From the NCBI GenBank assembly GCA_902363805.1, contig CABJBF010000002.1, positions 1 to 64,000 on the forward strand: a stretch of DNA of 64,000 bases, in the 5' to 3' direction. Both the position numbers and the translations under genes were made by a program. The notes under the pieces are model-generated. The model ran no database searches, was not told the DNA's origin, and saw nothing but the letters and a program-made list of their open reading frames with translations. Shown piece after piece: positions 46,901 to 55,492 of the stretch; position 1 is the stretch's first letter; each line of letters opens with the position of its first letter. This stretch comes from Eubacteriaceae bacterium (lineage in GTDB: Bacteria > Bacillota > Clostridia > Lachnospirales > Lachnospiraceae).

Positions 46901-49132
46901 GTATATGATAAGGCAGATGTAGATGCAAATGGAACATTAAATGCAATTCCTAGAGTAGGAGTTAAATATGTAGTTGACCCTGATAAGGGTACTATAGCAA
47001 CAGGTGATAAGACTGATTATTCTATTGATGAAAATACGAGTACAGGAAATCAACCAACGGTTACTAATAAGACAGGATATACATTTACAGGATGGAAGAT
47101 GACTGCTAATGGAGCAGAAAAAGAGTACTTAGGAGATCCTAAGGATGTACTTATTACTGAAGATACTGTATTTACAGCACAGTTTACAACTAACAAGTAT
47201 AAATATACTGTTAAATATGTAGATAAGAATGGTAACCTTATACCGGGATATGATGCAATTCAAAGAGCAGCAACAGACTACAATTCTTTAGTATCTGAAG
47301 ATGCAATTGAAATTCCTGGATATCATTTGGTAGCAGGTGGGCAGAATTCAAAGAATCTTACAATTACAGAAAACGAAGATGCCAATGTAATTGAATTTGT
47401 TTATGAAATTAACAAATATGACGTTAAGTTCAATATAGAAAAAGATGAATCAGGAAATAAGCATGGTACAATTAATGATGCAAAAGACGAAATAACTGAT
47501 GTTGTAGAACATGGTTCAAATATAACAACTATTCCTACAGCAAAAGCTGACACAGGATATGAATTTGTAGGCTGGGCAAATGAAATAGCACCGGATACAA
47601 TTTTAACTGAAGAAGAAATTAAAGCAATGGTTATAACAGGAAATGTTGGTTTTGTTGCTAAATTTGCACCTAAGACATATTCATACACAGTTAAGTATCT
47701 TGATAAAGATACAAATGAAGAAATTGCAGATATGAAGAGTGCAAGTGCGTTATTTGATTCAGAAGTAACAGAAACAGCAGTGGATGTTCCATTTTATGCA
47801 GTAGATGGTAGTCTTACAAAGAGCATCATAGTGAAAGAAAGTGGAAATGAAATAGTTTTCTTATATGAAAAGAATAAGCATAACGTTATTTTCAAAGCCG
47901 GAGACAACGGTGAAATCACAGGTGATACAAATCAGTCAGTAAAACATGACGAAAAAGTAACAAGTGTACCTACTCCAACTCCGGATAAAGGATATGAATT
48001 TGTAGGATGGGAAAAGACTGTAGAGTCAGGAACAGTAGCATCAGAGAATCCTGCAAATGAAAAGATTACAGAAAAGACAACATTTACAGCTAAATTTGCA
48101 CCTTTAAAATATGATTACGTTGTAAGATATTTAGACGAAGATGGAAATGAACTCTTAACAGAAAAGAGAGTTAATGCAGTTGACTTTGGTACAAAGATTA
48201 CAGAGAATGCTGAAGAAATATACGGATATACACCGGATAAGACTAAGGCAGATATTGTAATTGATGTTACAGATAATGAAAATCAGAATGTAATAACATT
48301 TGTCTACTCTAAGAAAGACTACAAAGTAACTTTCAACACAGATGGAAATGGAACAATAACAGGAAAAACAGAAGATAATGTTAAGTATAACGAAAAAGTA
48401 TCAGAAGTTCCTGAAAATAATTCAAATGTAGGTTATAAATTTACAGGCTGGACAATGAAGACTGCTGATGGAAAAGAAACATTAGTAGAAAATCCTGCAA
48501 ACGAAAAAATAACAGGAAATACAACATTTACAGCTCATTACGAAAAAGTAACATTAAATTATAGTGTTAAGTATGTTGATGAAAATGGTAAGGAATTATC
48601 ACCATCTGAAGTTAAAAACAGTACATACGGAGAAAATGTTGAAGAAACAGCAAAACAGATTGCCGGATATACTGCAAAGGAACAGAAGAAGAGTGTTACA
48701 ATGAAGTTAGAAGGAAATGAAATAGTATTTGTATATACTAAGAATCCTGAAGACAAGAATAATCAGACAGTTATAAATAATAACAACAATACGACAAAGA
48801 AAGATGACAAGAATACTAAGACAACAAAGAAGGATAACAAAAAGAATAATAAAAAGGCACAGACAACAAAGAAAAATAAATCCGGAAATGTTCTTGGTGA
48901 AGATGAGTCAAAGAATAATAAGAAGTCTGATAAAAATGTAACTGTAAATGGTGCAGATAGTAAGAGTGGTACAACAACTGAAACAGATGGAAATACAACA
49001 AATACTGCAAGTCATGTGACAAGCCCTAAGACAGGTACAGTTACAAATATCTTATTAGCAATGATGGCAATGTTTATAGTTTCTATTGTAGGAATAGGAG
49101 CATGCATTATTGGATTAAAAAAAGAAGATTAA
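44000..49132 (+). CDS. Giant wall-anchored surface protein, fibro-slime and repeat domains
   Basis: 1710-residue secreted adhesin-like protein. A signal peptide (about 1-32) is followed by N-terminal beta-rich modules. Residues about 425-622 form a fibro-slime/PA14-like domain (FEGDDDVYLFINGKLAMDIG, YTFDFFYMERHTTASN). Residues about 630-975 contain two copies of a domain with VTFKNPTTGE / KVLVGEEVGINYSVVSG-type starts. Residues about 975-1590 alternate InlB-type repeats (GYEFVGWEKTVESGTV, GYKFTGWTMKTADGKE) with MucBP-like repeats (YVVRYLDEDGNELLTEKR). A Lys/Thr/Asn-rich spacer leads to SPKTG at 1675-1679, a hydrophobic segment and KKED, a sortase-type signal. Host or mucin contact is plausible but unproven. 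GGAGG precedes ATG 44000. Confidence 0.85.
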   Translation: MRKFLSTFLAVTLTATSVFCNGFSLAKSTVSADEMPQTMKMPIVIYDHLNDDMLFEYVLGTKLSMYDESDTSGNAGKGLVETQLGEDGTPVYKKETVIQLAKDLKEYLETQNPGNQTELYKRLRNQIVEEGDSEKLIGKTLTIQERGWNFGDLTYKTQDGYGYWYSGDELVWKKQGDWLIALKDGATATFDFGKLEAGNYTFTPYPGITKDVELKIITENGNEYTVSGSCDFVLDSAQNVKLTVKATAVEGALVNPTLYKDGTAIGKFTNITNEYNVPFTELGWKAEDGSTWKVSGYGGITCDAGENTEAYLEYAVTPGRTYKISSVFNENNSFDLKIRNNGTDEVMADNLKQGDTFDIPEGVNKVKICIASNKTDAEQNDYRFNDLNVEKKPGAKLASDSDLDAAYEVSKNKFTRVTGQKAATSQDIENCMDYAYYVLNTFWTDTNGDITKKTDAYKSIQLNYVNEKYSFNNSNVVYDIANKNIYRDETNAPEGDGFFPLDDDVLGEASDLTAPFGKTDELEGHNFHYAMKAHCEFIYSKAKNLSFKFEGDDDVYLFINGKLAMDIGGAHGRLSGNIDLNDEDTQTKLGLEEGETYTFDFFYMERHTTASNILIETNMYLEQASAKPSVKYTDKEGNELKDGDKVLVGEEVGINYSVVSGSDDMKDITFKDTDQGVTVGKDGIDFGDKGVYVKDNLIVEVLDRDGKVKKTYTISKEDLKDDVKKREFQNEIGNISLDKNETVVVKGLTKKADYEGKLTSTLDVSISGHDKGYDNNGNVTDKLIKVPTATVEVAIIPKADIKAEMQVTFKNPTTGETIDNDTAISQEKKIGLEYTITAKSGYMKNISVKDDFDGNEALSISSAGIELGNQVEVSDDGIKVTVTDKNGTVKETYTLSKADFEARNAAYDNFIKKFGDGNEALVMDIDDKITISGFNHTMTKDGLKSTPVGTITGPNPQYDEETDKINVVYDKADVDANGTLNAIPRVGVKYVVDPDKGTIATGDKTDYSIDENTSTGNQPTVTNKTGYTFTGWKMTANGAEKEYLGDPKDVLITEDTVFTAQFTTNKYKYTVKYVDKNGNLIPGYDAIQRAATDYNSLVSEDAIEIPGYHLVAGGQNSKNLTITENEDANVIEFVYEINKYDVKFNIEKDESGNKHGTINDAKDEITDVVEHGSNITTIPTAKADTGYEFVGWANEIAPDTILTEEEIKAMVITGNVGFVAKFAPKTYSYTVKYLDKDTNEEIADMKSASALFDSEVTETAVDVPFYAVDGSLTKSIIVKESGNEIVFLYEKNKHNVIFKAGDNGEITGDTNQSVKHDEKVTSVPTPTPDKGYEFVGWEKTVESGTVASENPANEKITEKTTFTAKFAPLKYDYVVRYLDEDGNELLTEKRVNAVDFGTKITENAEEIYGYTPDKTKADIVIDVTDNENQNVITFVYSKKDYKVTFNTDGNGTITGKTEDNVKYNEKVSEVPENNSNVGYKFTGWTMKTADGKETLVENPANEKITGNTTFTAHYEKVTLNYSVKYVDENGKELSPSEVKNSTYGENVEETAKQIAGYTAKEQKKSVTMKLEGNEIVFVYTKNPEDKNNQTVINNNNNTTKKDDKNTKTTKKDNKKNNKKAQTTKKNKSGNVLGEDESKNNKKSDKNVTVNGADSKSGTTTETDGNTTNTASHVTSPKTGTVTNILLAMMAMFIVSIVGIGACIIGLKKED

Positions 49133-49201
49133 TAAGAGGTATTAGTATGTTATAGAAATATAAAAATTTTGTAACTATTAAGCCTTTAACAAAAGGTATT
49201 A

Positions 49202-49236
49202 TAGGCACACTAACTAAAAAATAGCTGGTGTGCCTA
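49202..49236 (+). terminator. Hairpin after the surface-protein gene
   Basis: Stem TAGGCACAC (49202-49210) / GTGTGCCTA (49228-49236). No T run follows, so termination would be weak. It may act as an RNA 3'-end stabiliser. Confidence 0.5.
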
Positions 49237-49292
49237 CAAAAAAATTCTTTATATTTTTGATAATTTACAAATATTTAGTTTACTTATCTTGC

Positions 49293-49358
49293 GATATGTG
49301 GTAACATATCAAAGTATGCGAACCTACGCTAAGTATTGGATACTCCAACCGTTACTTA
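49293..49358 (+). promoter_or_regulatory. Structured leader of rpsO mRNA
   Basis: Hairpin GATATGT-GGTA-ACATATC (49293-49310). A second structure has TAAGTA (49330-49335) / TACTTA (49353-49358) enclosing TTGGA-TAC-TCCAA (49336-49348). Ribosomal protein S15 represses its own translation through leader RNA structures in several bacteria. Such control here is inference. Confidence 0.45.
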
Positions 49359-49398
49359 AGTGTATGGCGATATTAAAATAATTAAGGAGGTTGTCGTA

Positions 49399-49665
49399 AT
49401 GATAACAAAGGAAAAGAAAACAGCAATTATTAACGAATATGCAAGAAAACCAGGCGATACAGGTTCACCTGAAGTACAGATTGCAATTTTAACAGCAAGA
49501 ATCCAGGAGTTAACAGAACATTTAAAAGTTAACCAGAAGGATCATCATTCAAGAAGAGGTCTTCTTAAGATGGTAGGTAAGAGAAGAGGTTTACTTGACT
49601 ATTTAAAGAAAACAGATCTTGAAGGATACCGTGCATTAATTGTTAAACTTGGTATTAGAAAGTAA
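49399..49665 (+). CDS. rpsO: 30S ribosomal protein S15
   Basis: Primary 16S rRNA-binding protein, 88 residues, with family blocks [39 protein letters not shown] and [15 protein letters not shown]. The correct start is ATG 49399, 8 nt after AGGAGG. An earlier in-frame ATG at 49360 lies in the structured leader and would add 13 residues unlike S15. pnp follows, as in most bacteria, but with an intervening terminator and its own promoter. Confidence 0.96.
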   Translation: MITKEKKTAIINEYARKPGDTGSPEVQIAILTARIQELTEHLKVNQKDHHSRRGLLKMVGKRRGLLDYLKKTDLEGYRALIVKLGIRK

Positions 49666-49683
49666 TATAAGTTTTATTTAAAG

Positions 49684-49727
49684 ACTGCATTTTAACGATA
49701 ATCATATTGTTAAGATGCAGTTTTTTG
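49684..49727 (+). terminator. Terminator after rpsO
   Basis: Stem ACTGCATTTTAACGAT (49684-49699) / ATTGTTAAGATGCAGT (49706-49721) with G-U pairs and a T6 tail. Confidence 0.85.
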
Positions 49728-49782
49728 ATGCAAAGAGACAATTTATAGTATGAAACAGAGTCATATCATGGTAAATGTCTGG

Positions 49783-49811
49783 TTGCTTTTTTGTATCGTA
49801 TTGTTTATAAT
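49783..49811 (+). promoter_or_regulatory. Promoter of pnp
   Basis: TTGCTT (49783-49788), 17-bp spacer, consensus TATAAT (49806-49811). Start expected near 49818, about 15 nt before the leader hairpin. Confidence 0.7.
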
Positions 49812-49832
49812 AAAAAAGATTGCTTAGTTAAT

Positions 49833-49929
49833 ATATCCAATAGGCAAACTGAAATCCGAGACCACTGAAAAGCAGATAATTAAATGGATAATTGTCTGTT
49901 TTTCAGTAGTTTCGGTGTTTGCCGGATAT
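49833..49929 (+). promoter_or_regulatory. Long double-stranded leader hairpin of pnp mRNA
   Basis: The central helix pairs 49856-49882 with 49889-49915: 27 positions, one mismatch and three G-U pairs, with a 6-nt loop. It extends downward through GGCAAAC (49843-49849) / GTTTGCC (49917-49923) and ATATCC (49833-49838) / GGATAT (49924-49929), separated by small one-sided bulges. About 40 pairs in all, with no T run, so it is not a terminator. It resembles in principle the RNase III-processed pnp leader of E. coli. Confidence 0.75.
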
Positions 49930-50011
49930 GTAAGACATTCAAAAGACACATTATATGTGTCGGAAAGATGTATCAGTGAGATGGTACGAAGATAGAGAAA
50001 AGGAGACAAAA

Positions 50012-52096
50012 ATGTACAAGAGTTTTAGTATTGAAATTGGTGGTAAAACACTTACAGTAGATGTTGGACGTGTTGCTGCCCAGGCTAACGGCGCAGCGTT
50101 AATGCATTATGGAGATACAACAGTATTATCTACAGCAACAGCATCAGAAAAGCCAAGAGAGGGAATCGATTTCTTCCCACTTTCAGTTGAATTCGAAGAA
50201 AAAATGTATGCAGTAGGTAAAATACCTGGAGGATTTAATAAGAGAGAAGGTAAGGCAAGTGAAAACTCTGTTTTAACATCACGAGTTATTGACAGACCTA
50301 TGAGACCTTTATTCCCTAAGGATTATAGAAATGATGTTACATTAAATAACTTAGTATTATCAGTTGATCCTCAGTGCAGACCTGAAATTGTTGCTATGTT
50401 AGGTTCAGCTATTGCAACATGTATTTCAGATATTCCATTTGATGGTCCATGTGCAATGACACAGGTTGGTTTGGTTGATGGAGAATTTATCATCAACCCA
50501 TCACAGTCACAGTGGAAAGAAGGAGATTTACAGTTAACAGTTGCTTCAACAAGTAAAAAAGTTATAATGATTGAAGCAGGTGCCAACATTATTCCTGAAG
50601 CTAAAATGATTGAAGCTATTTATATGGCTCATGATGTTAACCAGAAGATTATCGAATTTATAAATAAGATTGTTGCCGAAGTTGGTAAGCCAAAACATGA
50701 ATATGAAAGTTTTACAATACCTGAAGAATTATTTGCAGCAATAAAAGAGATTGTTCCACCTGCAGAGATGGAAGAAGCTGTATTTACAGATGTTAAACAG
50801 GTAAGAGAAGAAAATATAAGCAAGATTAGAGAAAGACTTGAAGAAGCATTTGCAGAAAATGAAGAATGGCTTGCAGTACTTGGAGAAGCTCTTTACCAGT
50901 ATCAGAAGAAAACAGTACGTAAAATGATTTTGAAAGATCATAAGAGACCGGATGGCAGAGCTTTAGATCAGATAAGACCACTTGCAGCAGAAGTTGATAT
51001 TATTCCTAGAGTTCATGGTTCAGCTATGTTTACTAGAGGACAAACACAGATTTGTAACATTTGTACTTTAGCACCATTATCTGAATCACAGAAAATTGAT
51101 GGATTAGATGAAAATGAAACAGTAAAGAGATATATGCATCACTATAACTTCCCATCATACTCAGTTGGGGAAACAAAACCATCAAGAGGACCGGGACGTA
51201 GAGAAATTGGACATGGTGCATTAGCAGAAAAAGCATTAGTACCTGTTCTTCCTTCAGAAGAAGAATTCCCATATGCAATCAGAACAGTTTCAGAAACATT
51301 TGAATCAAATGGTTCAACATCAATGGCTAGTACATGTTCATCATGTATGTCGCTTATGGCAGCAGGTGTTCCAATTAAGGCTATGGTAGCTGGTATTTCA
51401 TGTGGTCTTGTTACTGGAGATACAGATGATGATTATGTATTGTTAACAGATATTCAGGGACTCGAAGATTTCTTTGGCGATATGGACTTTAAGGTAACAG
51501 GAACAACAGAGGGTATTACAGCTATTCAGATGGATATTAAGATTCATGGACTTACAAGAGAAATCGTAGAAGGTGCAATCCAGAGAACAAGAGAAGCAAG
51601 ACTTTTCATTATGGATAATTGTATGAAACCTGCAATTGCAGAACCTAGAAAAGAAGTAGGTGCATACGCTCCTAAGATTGTTCAGATTCATATTGATCCG
51701 GCTAAGATTGGTGATGTTGTAGGACAGAAGGGTAAAACAATTAATGCTATAATCGAAGAAACAGGCGTTAAGATTGATATAACAGATGATGGAGCTGTAT
51801 CTGTATGCGGAGTTGACAAAGAACAGATTGATAAGGCAATTGAATATATACAGATCATTACAACAGATTTCGAAGAAGGAATGATTCTTGAAGGAACAGT
51901 TGTAAGCATTAAGGAATTTGGTGCGTTTATCGAGTTCGCTCCGGGAAAAGAAGGAATGGTTCACATTTCAAAGATTTCAAAAGAAAGAGTTGAACATGTT
52001 GAAGATTATCTTACACTTGGAGATCATGTAAAATGTAAATGCTTGGGCAAGGATAAGATGGGAAGAATAAGCTTCTCAATTAAAGATGCTCAGTAA
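50012..52096 (+). CDS. pnp: Polyribonucleotide nucleotidyltransferase (PNPase)
   Basis: Phosphorolytic 3'-5' exoribonuclease of mRNA decay. The 694-residue protein has two RNase PH-like domains (GRVAAQANGAALMHYGDTTV and RPDGRALDQIRPLAAEVDII, FTRGQTQ, the active-site GDTDDDYVLLTDIQG). It also has a KH domain (about 555-615, IGDVVGQKGKTINAIIEETG) and an S1 domain (about 625-692, GTVVSIKEFGAFIEFAPGKE). ATG 50012 follows AAGGAG (50000-50005). An in-frame ATG at 49955 would add 19 residues unlike the family. The long leader hairpin suggests autoregulation. Confidence 0.96.
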   Translation: MYKSFSIEIGGKTLTVDVGRVAAQANGAALMHYGDTTVLSTATASEKPREGIDFFPLSVEFEEKMYAVGKIPGGFNKREGKASENSVLTSRVIDRPMRPLFPKDYRNDVTLNNLVLSVDPQCRPEIVAMLGSAIATCISDIPFDGPCAMTQVGLVDGEFIINPSQSQWKEGDLQLTVASTSKKVIMIEAGANIIPEAKMIEAIYMAHDVNQKIIEFINKIVAEVGKPKHEYESFTIPEELFAAIKEIVPPAEMEEAVFTDVKQVREENISKIRERLEEAFAENEEWLAVLGEALYQYQKKTVRKMILKDHKRPDGRALDQIRPLAAEVDIIPRVHGSAMFTRGQTQICNICTLAPLSESQKIDGLDENETVKRYMHHYNFPSYSVGETKPSRGPGRREIGHGALAEKALVPVLPSEEEFPYAIRTVSETFESNGSTSMASTCSSCMSLMAAGVPIKAMVAGISCGLVTGDTDDDYVLLTDIQGLEDFFGDMDFKVTGTTEGITAIQMDIKIHGLTREIVEGAIQRTREARLFIMDNCMKPAIAEPRKEVGAYAPKIVQIHIDPAKIGDVVGQKGKTINAIIEETGVKIDITDDGAVSVCGVDKEQIDKAIEYIQIITTDFEEGMILEGTVVSIKEFGAFIEFAPGKEGMVHISKISKERVEHVEDYLTLGDHVKCKCLGKDKMGRISFSIKDAQ

Positions 52097-52108
52097 ATAA
52101 AAAATAAT

Positions 52109-52165
52109 AATCTCCCGACAAATATTTTTCTATTGCGGATAGAGATATGAGTCGGGAGATTTTGT
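52109..52165 (+). terminator. Terminator after pnp
   Basis: Perfect 11-bp stem AATCTCCCGAC (52109-52119) / GTCGGGAGATT (52151-52161) followed by TTTG. Confidence 0.85.
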
Positions 52166-52203
52166 ATTAATGAATATAAATGTAAAAGGGAAAGTGAGAA
52201 GGG

Positions 52204-53697
52204 ATGAGAGAGCAAAAAAAAGATATAACTATGCATATAGTAAATAGAATAATTGTTTTTAGTTTTGTAGCATTTGTTTTTTTACTATTGTTTTCATATG
52301 ATACATCACCTTTATATAAATGGTGTCATAGTGATACAGCTAATTATATGCTAGAGGGAATATTAGTTGAAAAGGGATTAGTTCCATATATTGACTTTTT
52401 TGAACATAAGGGACCATTGATGTTTGTAATACAATGGATGGGAGCGATGTTGACCGGTAATAAAATAGGATTTCTTTTAATTGAAATACCTTTTCTTACA
52501 GTAACATTATATGGTAGTTATAAGATTATTGACCTTTTCTATAATGACCAAAGAAAATCAATAATAATTACAATAATTGCATTACTATTAAATCGAATAT
52601 ATTTTGCAGGAAATATGACAGAGGATTACTGTATACCATTTTTGGTATGGAGTATGTATTTTGTAGTCAAATATTTTAAATGCGACATAGATAATGATAT
52701 AGAACATAATGTTAAATATGCTTTTTTTTATGGAATTACATTTATGGTTTGTGTATTGATAAGAATGACTAATTTTTTACCAATAAGTGTGATGATTATA
52801 ACGGGGACGGTTTTATTAGCTGTTAATAAAAAGTGGAGCAATATACTGAAAAATATTGTGGCTTTTATAATAGGTGCAGTTTTGGTACTAGTGCCTTTTG
52901 TAATTTATTACATAAAAAAGAATGCAATATATGAAATGTTTTATGGAACGATTATACATAATATAAAATATACACTAAACACAAACGGAATTTTATTAAA
53001 TGCAGGAGTGTTTACAATTTTAATTGTAAATTTAAATTTACTAATGTCATTGTTGATAGCAATTTCAAATTTTGTGACAAATAAGAAAGAGAGAATTGTT
53101 TCTCTTTCTCTTATGATATCTGCAATTGTTGGTATTGTAGTTCAATTAGGAATGAGGCCAAATTTAAATTATATGTATATATGGTTTCCTGTTTATATAG
53201 TAGCTTGTGGTATGACAGCAGATTTGGTGCAGAATAATAAGATTATTAATAAAGTGTTTGGAATATTTACATTGATTTTAATCATTTTAAATTTATCATG
53301 TGCTTTTATTTTTGCAAAATCCATGATTAGTTATGACGTAAATAAGTTAACAGGTATAGAAAAAGATGCAAAAGAAATAACGAAATTAATTCCTGAAAAA
53401 TCAAGAAACAGCGTGTTGGCATATAACGTCAAATCAGAGTATTATATTGTGACGGATATAGTCCCATGCTATAAATATTTTATGCTACAGGATTGGATGT
53501 GCAGTGTAAATGACGAAATGCAGGAAGAATTCAAGGAATATATTGAATCAGGGCAGGCAGAATACATAGTCGAAAATGGAGAAAATAATATTTATAATGA
53601 AAATGATGGAACAGATAATGATTTAGATTACATAATAGACGAGAAATATGAAGAAATAGGAAGAAATGACAGCTTTGTATTGATGAAAAGAAAATAG
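52204..53697 (+). CDS. GT-C-type membrane glycosyltransferase-like protein
   Basis: 497-residue polytopic membrane protein with about eleven hydrophobic segments. Following the first segment is an extracytoplasmic loop with HSDTANYMLEGILVEKGLVP and YIDFFEHKGPL. This pattern of an acidic residue followed by G.vPY.D..e.KGP is found in family-39-like GT-C enzymes that use polyprenyl-phosphate sugars. The C-terminal 120 residues are soluble. A teichoic-acid or surface-polysaccharide modification role is plausible. No sugar or acceptor can be named. A small membrane protein follows 21 nt later. Confidence 0.65.
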   Translation: MREQKKDITMHIVNRIIVFSFVAFVFLLLFSYDTSPLYKWCHSDTANYMLEGILVEKGLVPYIDFFEHKGPLMFVIQWMGAMLTGNKIGFLLIEIPFLTVTLYGSYKIIDLFYNDQRKSIIITIIALLLNRIYFAGNMTEDYCIPFLVWSMYFVVKYFKCDIDNDIEHNVKYAFFYGITFMVCVLIRMTNFLPISVMIITGTVLLAVNKKWSNILKNIVAFIIGAVLVLVPFVIYYIKKNAIYEMFYGTIIHNIKYTLNTNGILLNAGVFTILIVNLNLLMSLLIAISNFVTNKKERIVSLSLMISAIVGIVVQLGMRPNLNYMYIWFPVYIVACGMTADLVQNNKIINKVFGIFTLILIILNLSCAFIFAKSMISYDVNKLTGIEKDAKEITKLIPEKSRNSVLAYNVKSEYYIVTDIVPCYKYFMLQDWMCSVNDEMQEEFKEYIESGQAEYIVENGENNIYNENDGTDNDLDYIIDEKYEEIGRNDSFVLMKRK

Positions 53698-53718
53698 TAC
53701 ACGAAAGAAGAAAATAAT

Positions 53719-53922
53719 ATGTCACAGGAAACAAAGATAAAAATAGGAAAAGTAGCAAATATAATAGCTACAATTATATTTGTGGTATTTATTGTTGTAG
53801 TATTTGCAGGAATACCAATGACTACAACACAGTTTATAGTTTTAATGGCAGTACTTTTTATATTATTTACTATATGCACAATTGTTGCTCATATAATGCT
53901 GAAGGATTATAATCCAGAATAG
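53719..53922 (+). CDS. Small two-helix membrane protein
   Basis: 67-residue protein with two hydrophobic helices (about 11-32, VANIIATIIFVVFIVVVFAG, and 38-58, FIVLMAVLFILFTICTIVAH) and charged ends. A GAAGAAAA stretch serves as a weak ribosome site. It is tightly linked to the upstream glycosyltransferase-like gene and ends before a terminator. Family unknown. Confidence 0.5.
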   Translation: MSQETKIKIGKVANIIATIIFVVFIVVVFAGIPMTTTQFIVLMAVLFILFTICTIVAHIMLKDYNPE

Positions 53923-53950
53923 TATAAAAAAATATAAAAAAATATATAAA

Positions 53951-53994
53951 AATGTAATAGTTTAGCTATTTGGTTGGACTGTTGCATTTTTTTT
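53951..53994 (+). terminator. Terminator before murL
   Basis: Stem AATGTAATAGT (53951-53961) / ACTGTTGCATT (53978-53988), 11 bp with two G-U pairs, and a run of eight T. Confidence 0.8.
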
Positions 53995-54014
53995 GTGAAT
54001 TTTTTCACAAACAA

Positions 54015-54044
54015 TTGCAATTACTATATTGATAATGGTATAAT
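54015..54044 (+). promoter_or_regulatory. Promoter of murL-murD
   Basis: TTGCAA (54015-54020), 18-bp spacer, TATAAT (54039-54044). Confidence 0.6.
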
Positions 54045-54114
54045 CAGATTCAATAGAAAAAAATAAGCATATGTTAATTATTATGAATAGTTGTCGGTAA
54101 GGTAGGAGAGAAAT

Positions 54115-55488
54115 ATGCAGAATCTAAAAGAACTGACAGGACAGCAAAAATATGATTTGTTAAGAAGTGAATATAAAGATTTTATTTTTGATTCCTATGA
54201 AGTTGAAAAAAATAGCAATGAGCTAGATATTAAATATAATTTTGTTGTGCCGGGACTTGCAGAGTTTCATCCAACATGGAAGATACCATTTAAGAATATT
54301 GAAGATACAAATGAAGATGCAATAAACAGACTAATTTTTAATCTGGGAATGGTAGAATTAGTCAGTTATTGGAAAATTGCATGTCCACAGAATGTTATTA
54401 TTAAGTGTGGAGTATTGACTGATACACAGTTACAATGGTGGAAGAAACTATATTACAATGGCTTAGGCGAATGCTTTTATGTTAATGGCATTGAAACGTA
54501 TGAAAAAGAATTCATGCATTTAGTTTGTGATTATAGTAAAGAACAGACAGATTGCACAAAGCCTGTTAAATTGCATGGGATATATGAAGGGTGTTTAGTG
54601 CCTATTGGTGGTGGAAAAGATTCATGTGTTTCATTAGAAGTGCTTAAAAGAATTAAAGATGAGAAAATAACAACTTACAGCGTAAACAGAATTGAAGCCG
54701 TAAAGAAAGTAATAGATGTAACTGATAATAAAATTGGAGATATTCTTTGTAGGAGAACATTAGATAAAACAATGTTACAGTTAAATAGTGAGGGATATAT
54801 TAATGGACATACACCATTTTCTGCTATTGTTGCATTTTCTTCAGTATTAACAGCTGCATTAAACGGACAGAAATATATAACTTTGTCAAATGAAAACAGC
54901 GCAAACGAATCAACGGTTAAAGATTCAAAAGTAAATCATCAATATTCAAAAAGTTATGAATTTGAATTAGATTTTAATGATTACATTGCAACCATAGTGG
55001 AGTCAGACATAAGATACTTTAGTTTATTAAGACCACTTACAGAAATACAGATTGCAAAAATATTTGCATCAAGTGACAAGTACCTTGAAATATTTAGAAG
55101 CTGTAATGCAGGAAGTAAAAAAGGTATTTGGTGTTGCGATTGTCCAAAATGTTTATTTGTATATATAATTCTTTCACCATTCTTAAGTCAGGAGAGATTG
55201 ACAGAAGTTTTTGGTGAAAATTTATTAAACAAAGAGAGCTTAGAAAAGTATTTCAGAGAACTTGTAGGAATAGATGAGAACAAACCATTTGAGTGTGTGG
55301 GAACACGAAGTGAAGTTGTGGCAAGCTTGAAATATATTATTGAAAAGGGTGAAAAACTAAAACTTACTGAAAAATATAAAGACTATATTGTGAATAATGG
55401 AGAAGATTTAAAGATACTGCTAGGTGAATGGTGCGATGAGCATCTTGTGCCGGATAATTTTGTAAAGGAAATAAGGAAAGTGGTGTAG
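54115..55488 (+). CDS. murL: Probable UDP-MurNAc-L-Ala-L-Glu epimerase (MurL)
   Basis: 457-residue protein with a PP-loop-like nucleotide motif VPIGGGKDS (residues about 162-170) preceded by an all-novel N-terminal half. It has a Ser/Asn-rich SNENSANESTV and a late cysteine cluster CCDCPKC (about 340-346). This combination, and its place 4 nt before a MurD-type ligase, match MurL, described from Xanthomonas oryzae. There MurL epimerises the terminal L-Glu of the UDP-MurNAc dipeptide made by MurD2, with ATP. If correct, D-Glu enters peptidoglycan here by epimerisation after ligation. Otherwise it is a generic PP-loop ATPase. Identification is by recalled motif plus context, not by search. Confidence 0.7.
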   Translation: MQNLKELTGQQKYDLLRSEYKDFIFDSYEVEKNSNELDIKYNFVVPGLAEFHPTWKIPFKNIEDTNEDAINRLIFNLGMVELVSYWKIACPQNVIIKCGVLTDTQLQWWKKLYYNGLGECFYVNGIETYEKEFMHLVCDYSKEQTDCTKPVKLHGIYEGCLVPIGGGKDSCVSLEVLKRIKDEKITTYSVNRIEAVKKVIDVTDNKIGDILCRRTLDKTMLQLNSEGYINGHTPFSAIVAFSSVLTAALNGQKYITLSNENSANESTVKDSKVNHQYSKSYEFELDFNDYIATIVESDIRYFSLLRPLTEIQIAKIFASSDKYLEIFRSCNAGSKKGIWCCDCPKCLFVYIILSPFLSQERLTEVFGENLLNKESLEKYFRELVGIDENKPFECVGTRSEVVASLKYIIEKGEKLKLTEKYKDYIVNNGEDLKILLGEWCDEHLVPDNFVKEIRKVV

Positions 55489-55492
55489 TTAT

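Noticed and set aside
51443..51964. 173-codon - strand frame opposite pnp
   Set aside because: Antisense of a well-conserved coding region, with no ribosome site and Cys/Asn/Ser-rich translation.
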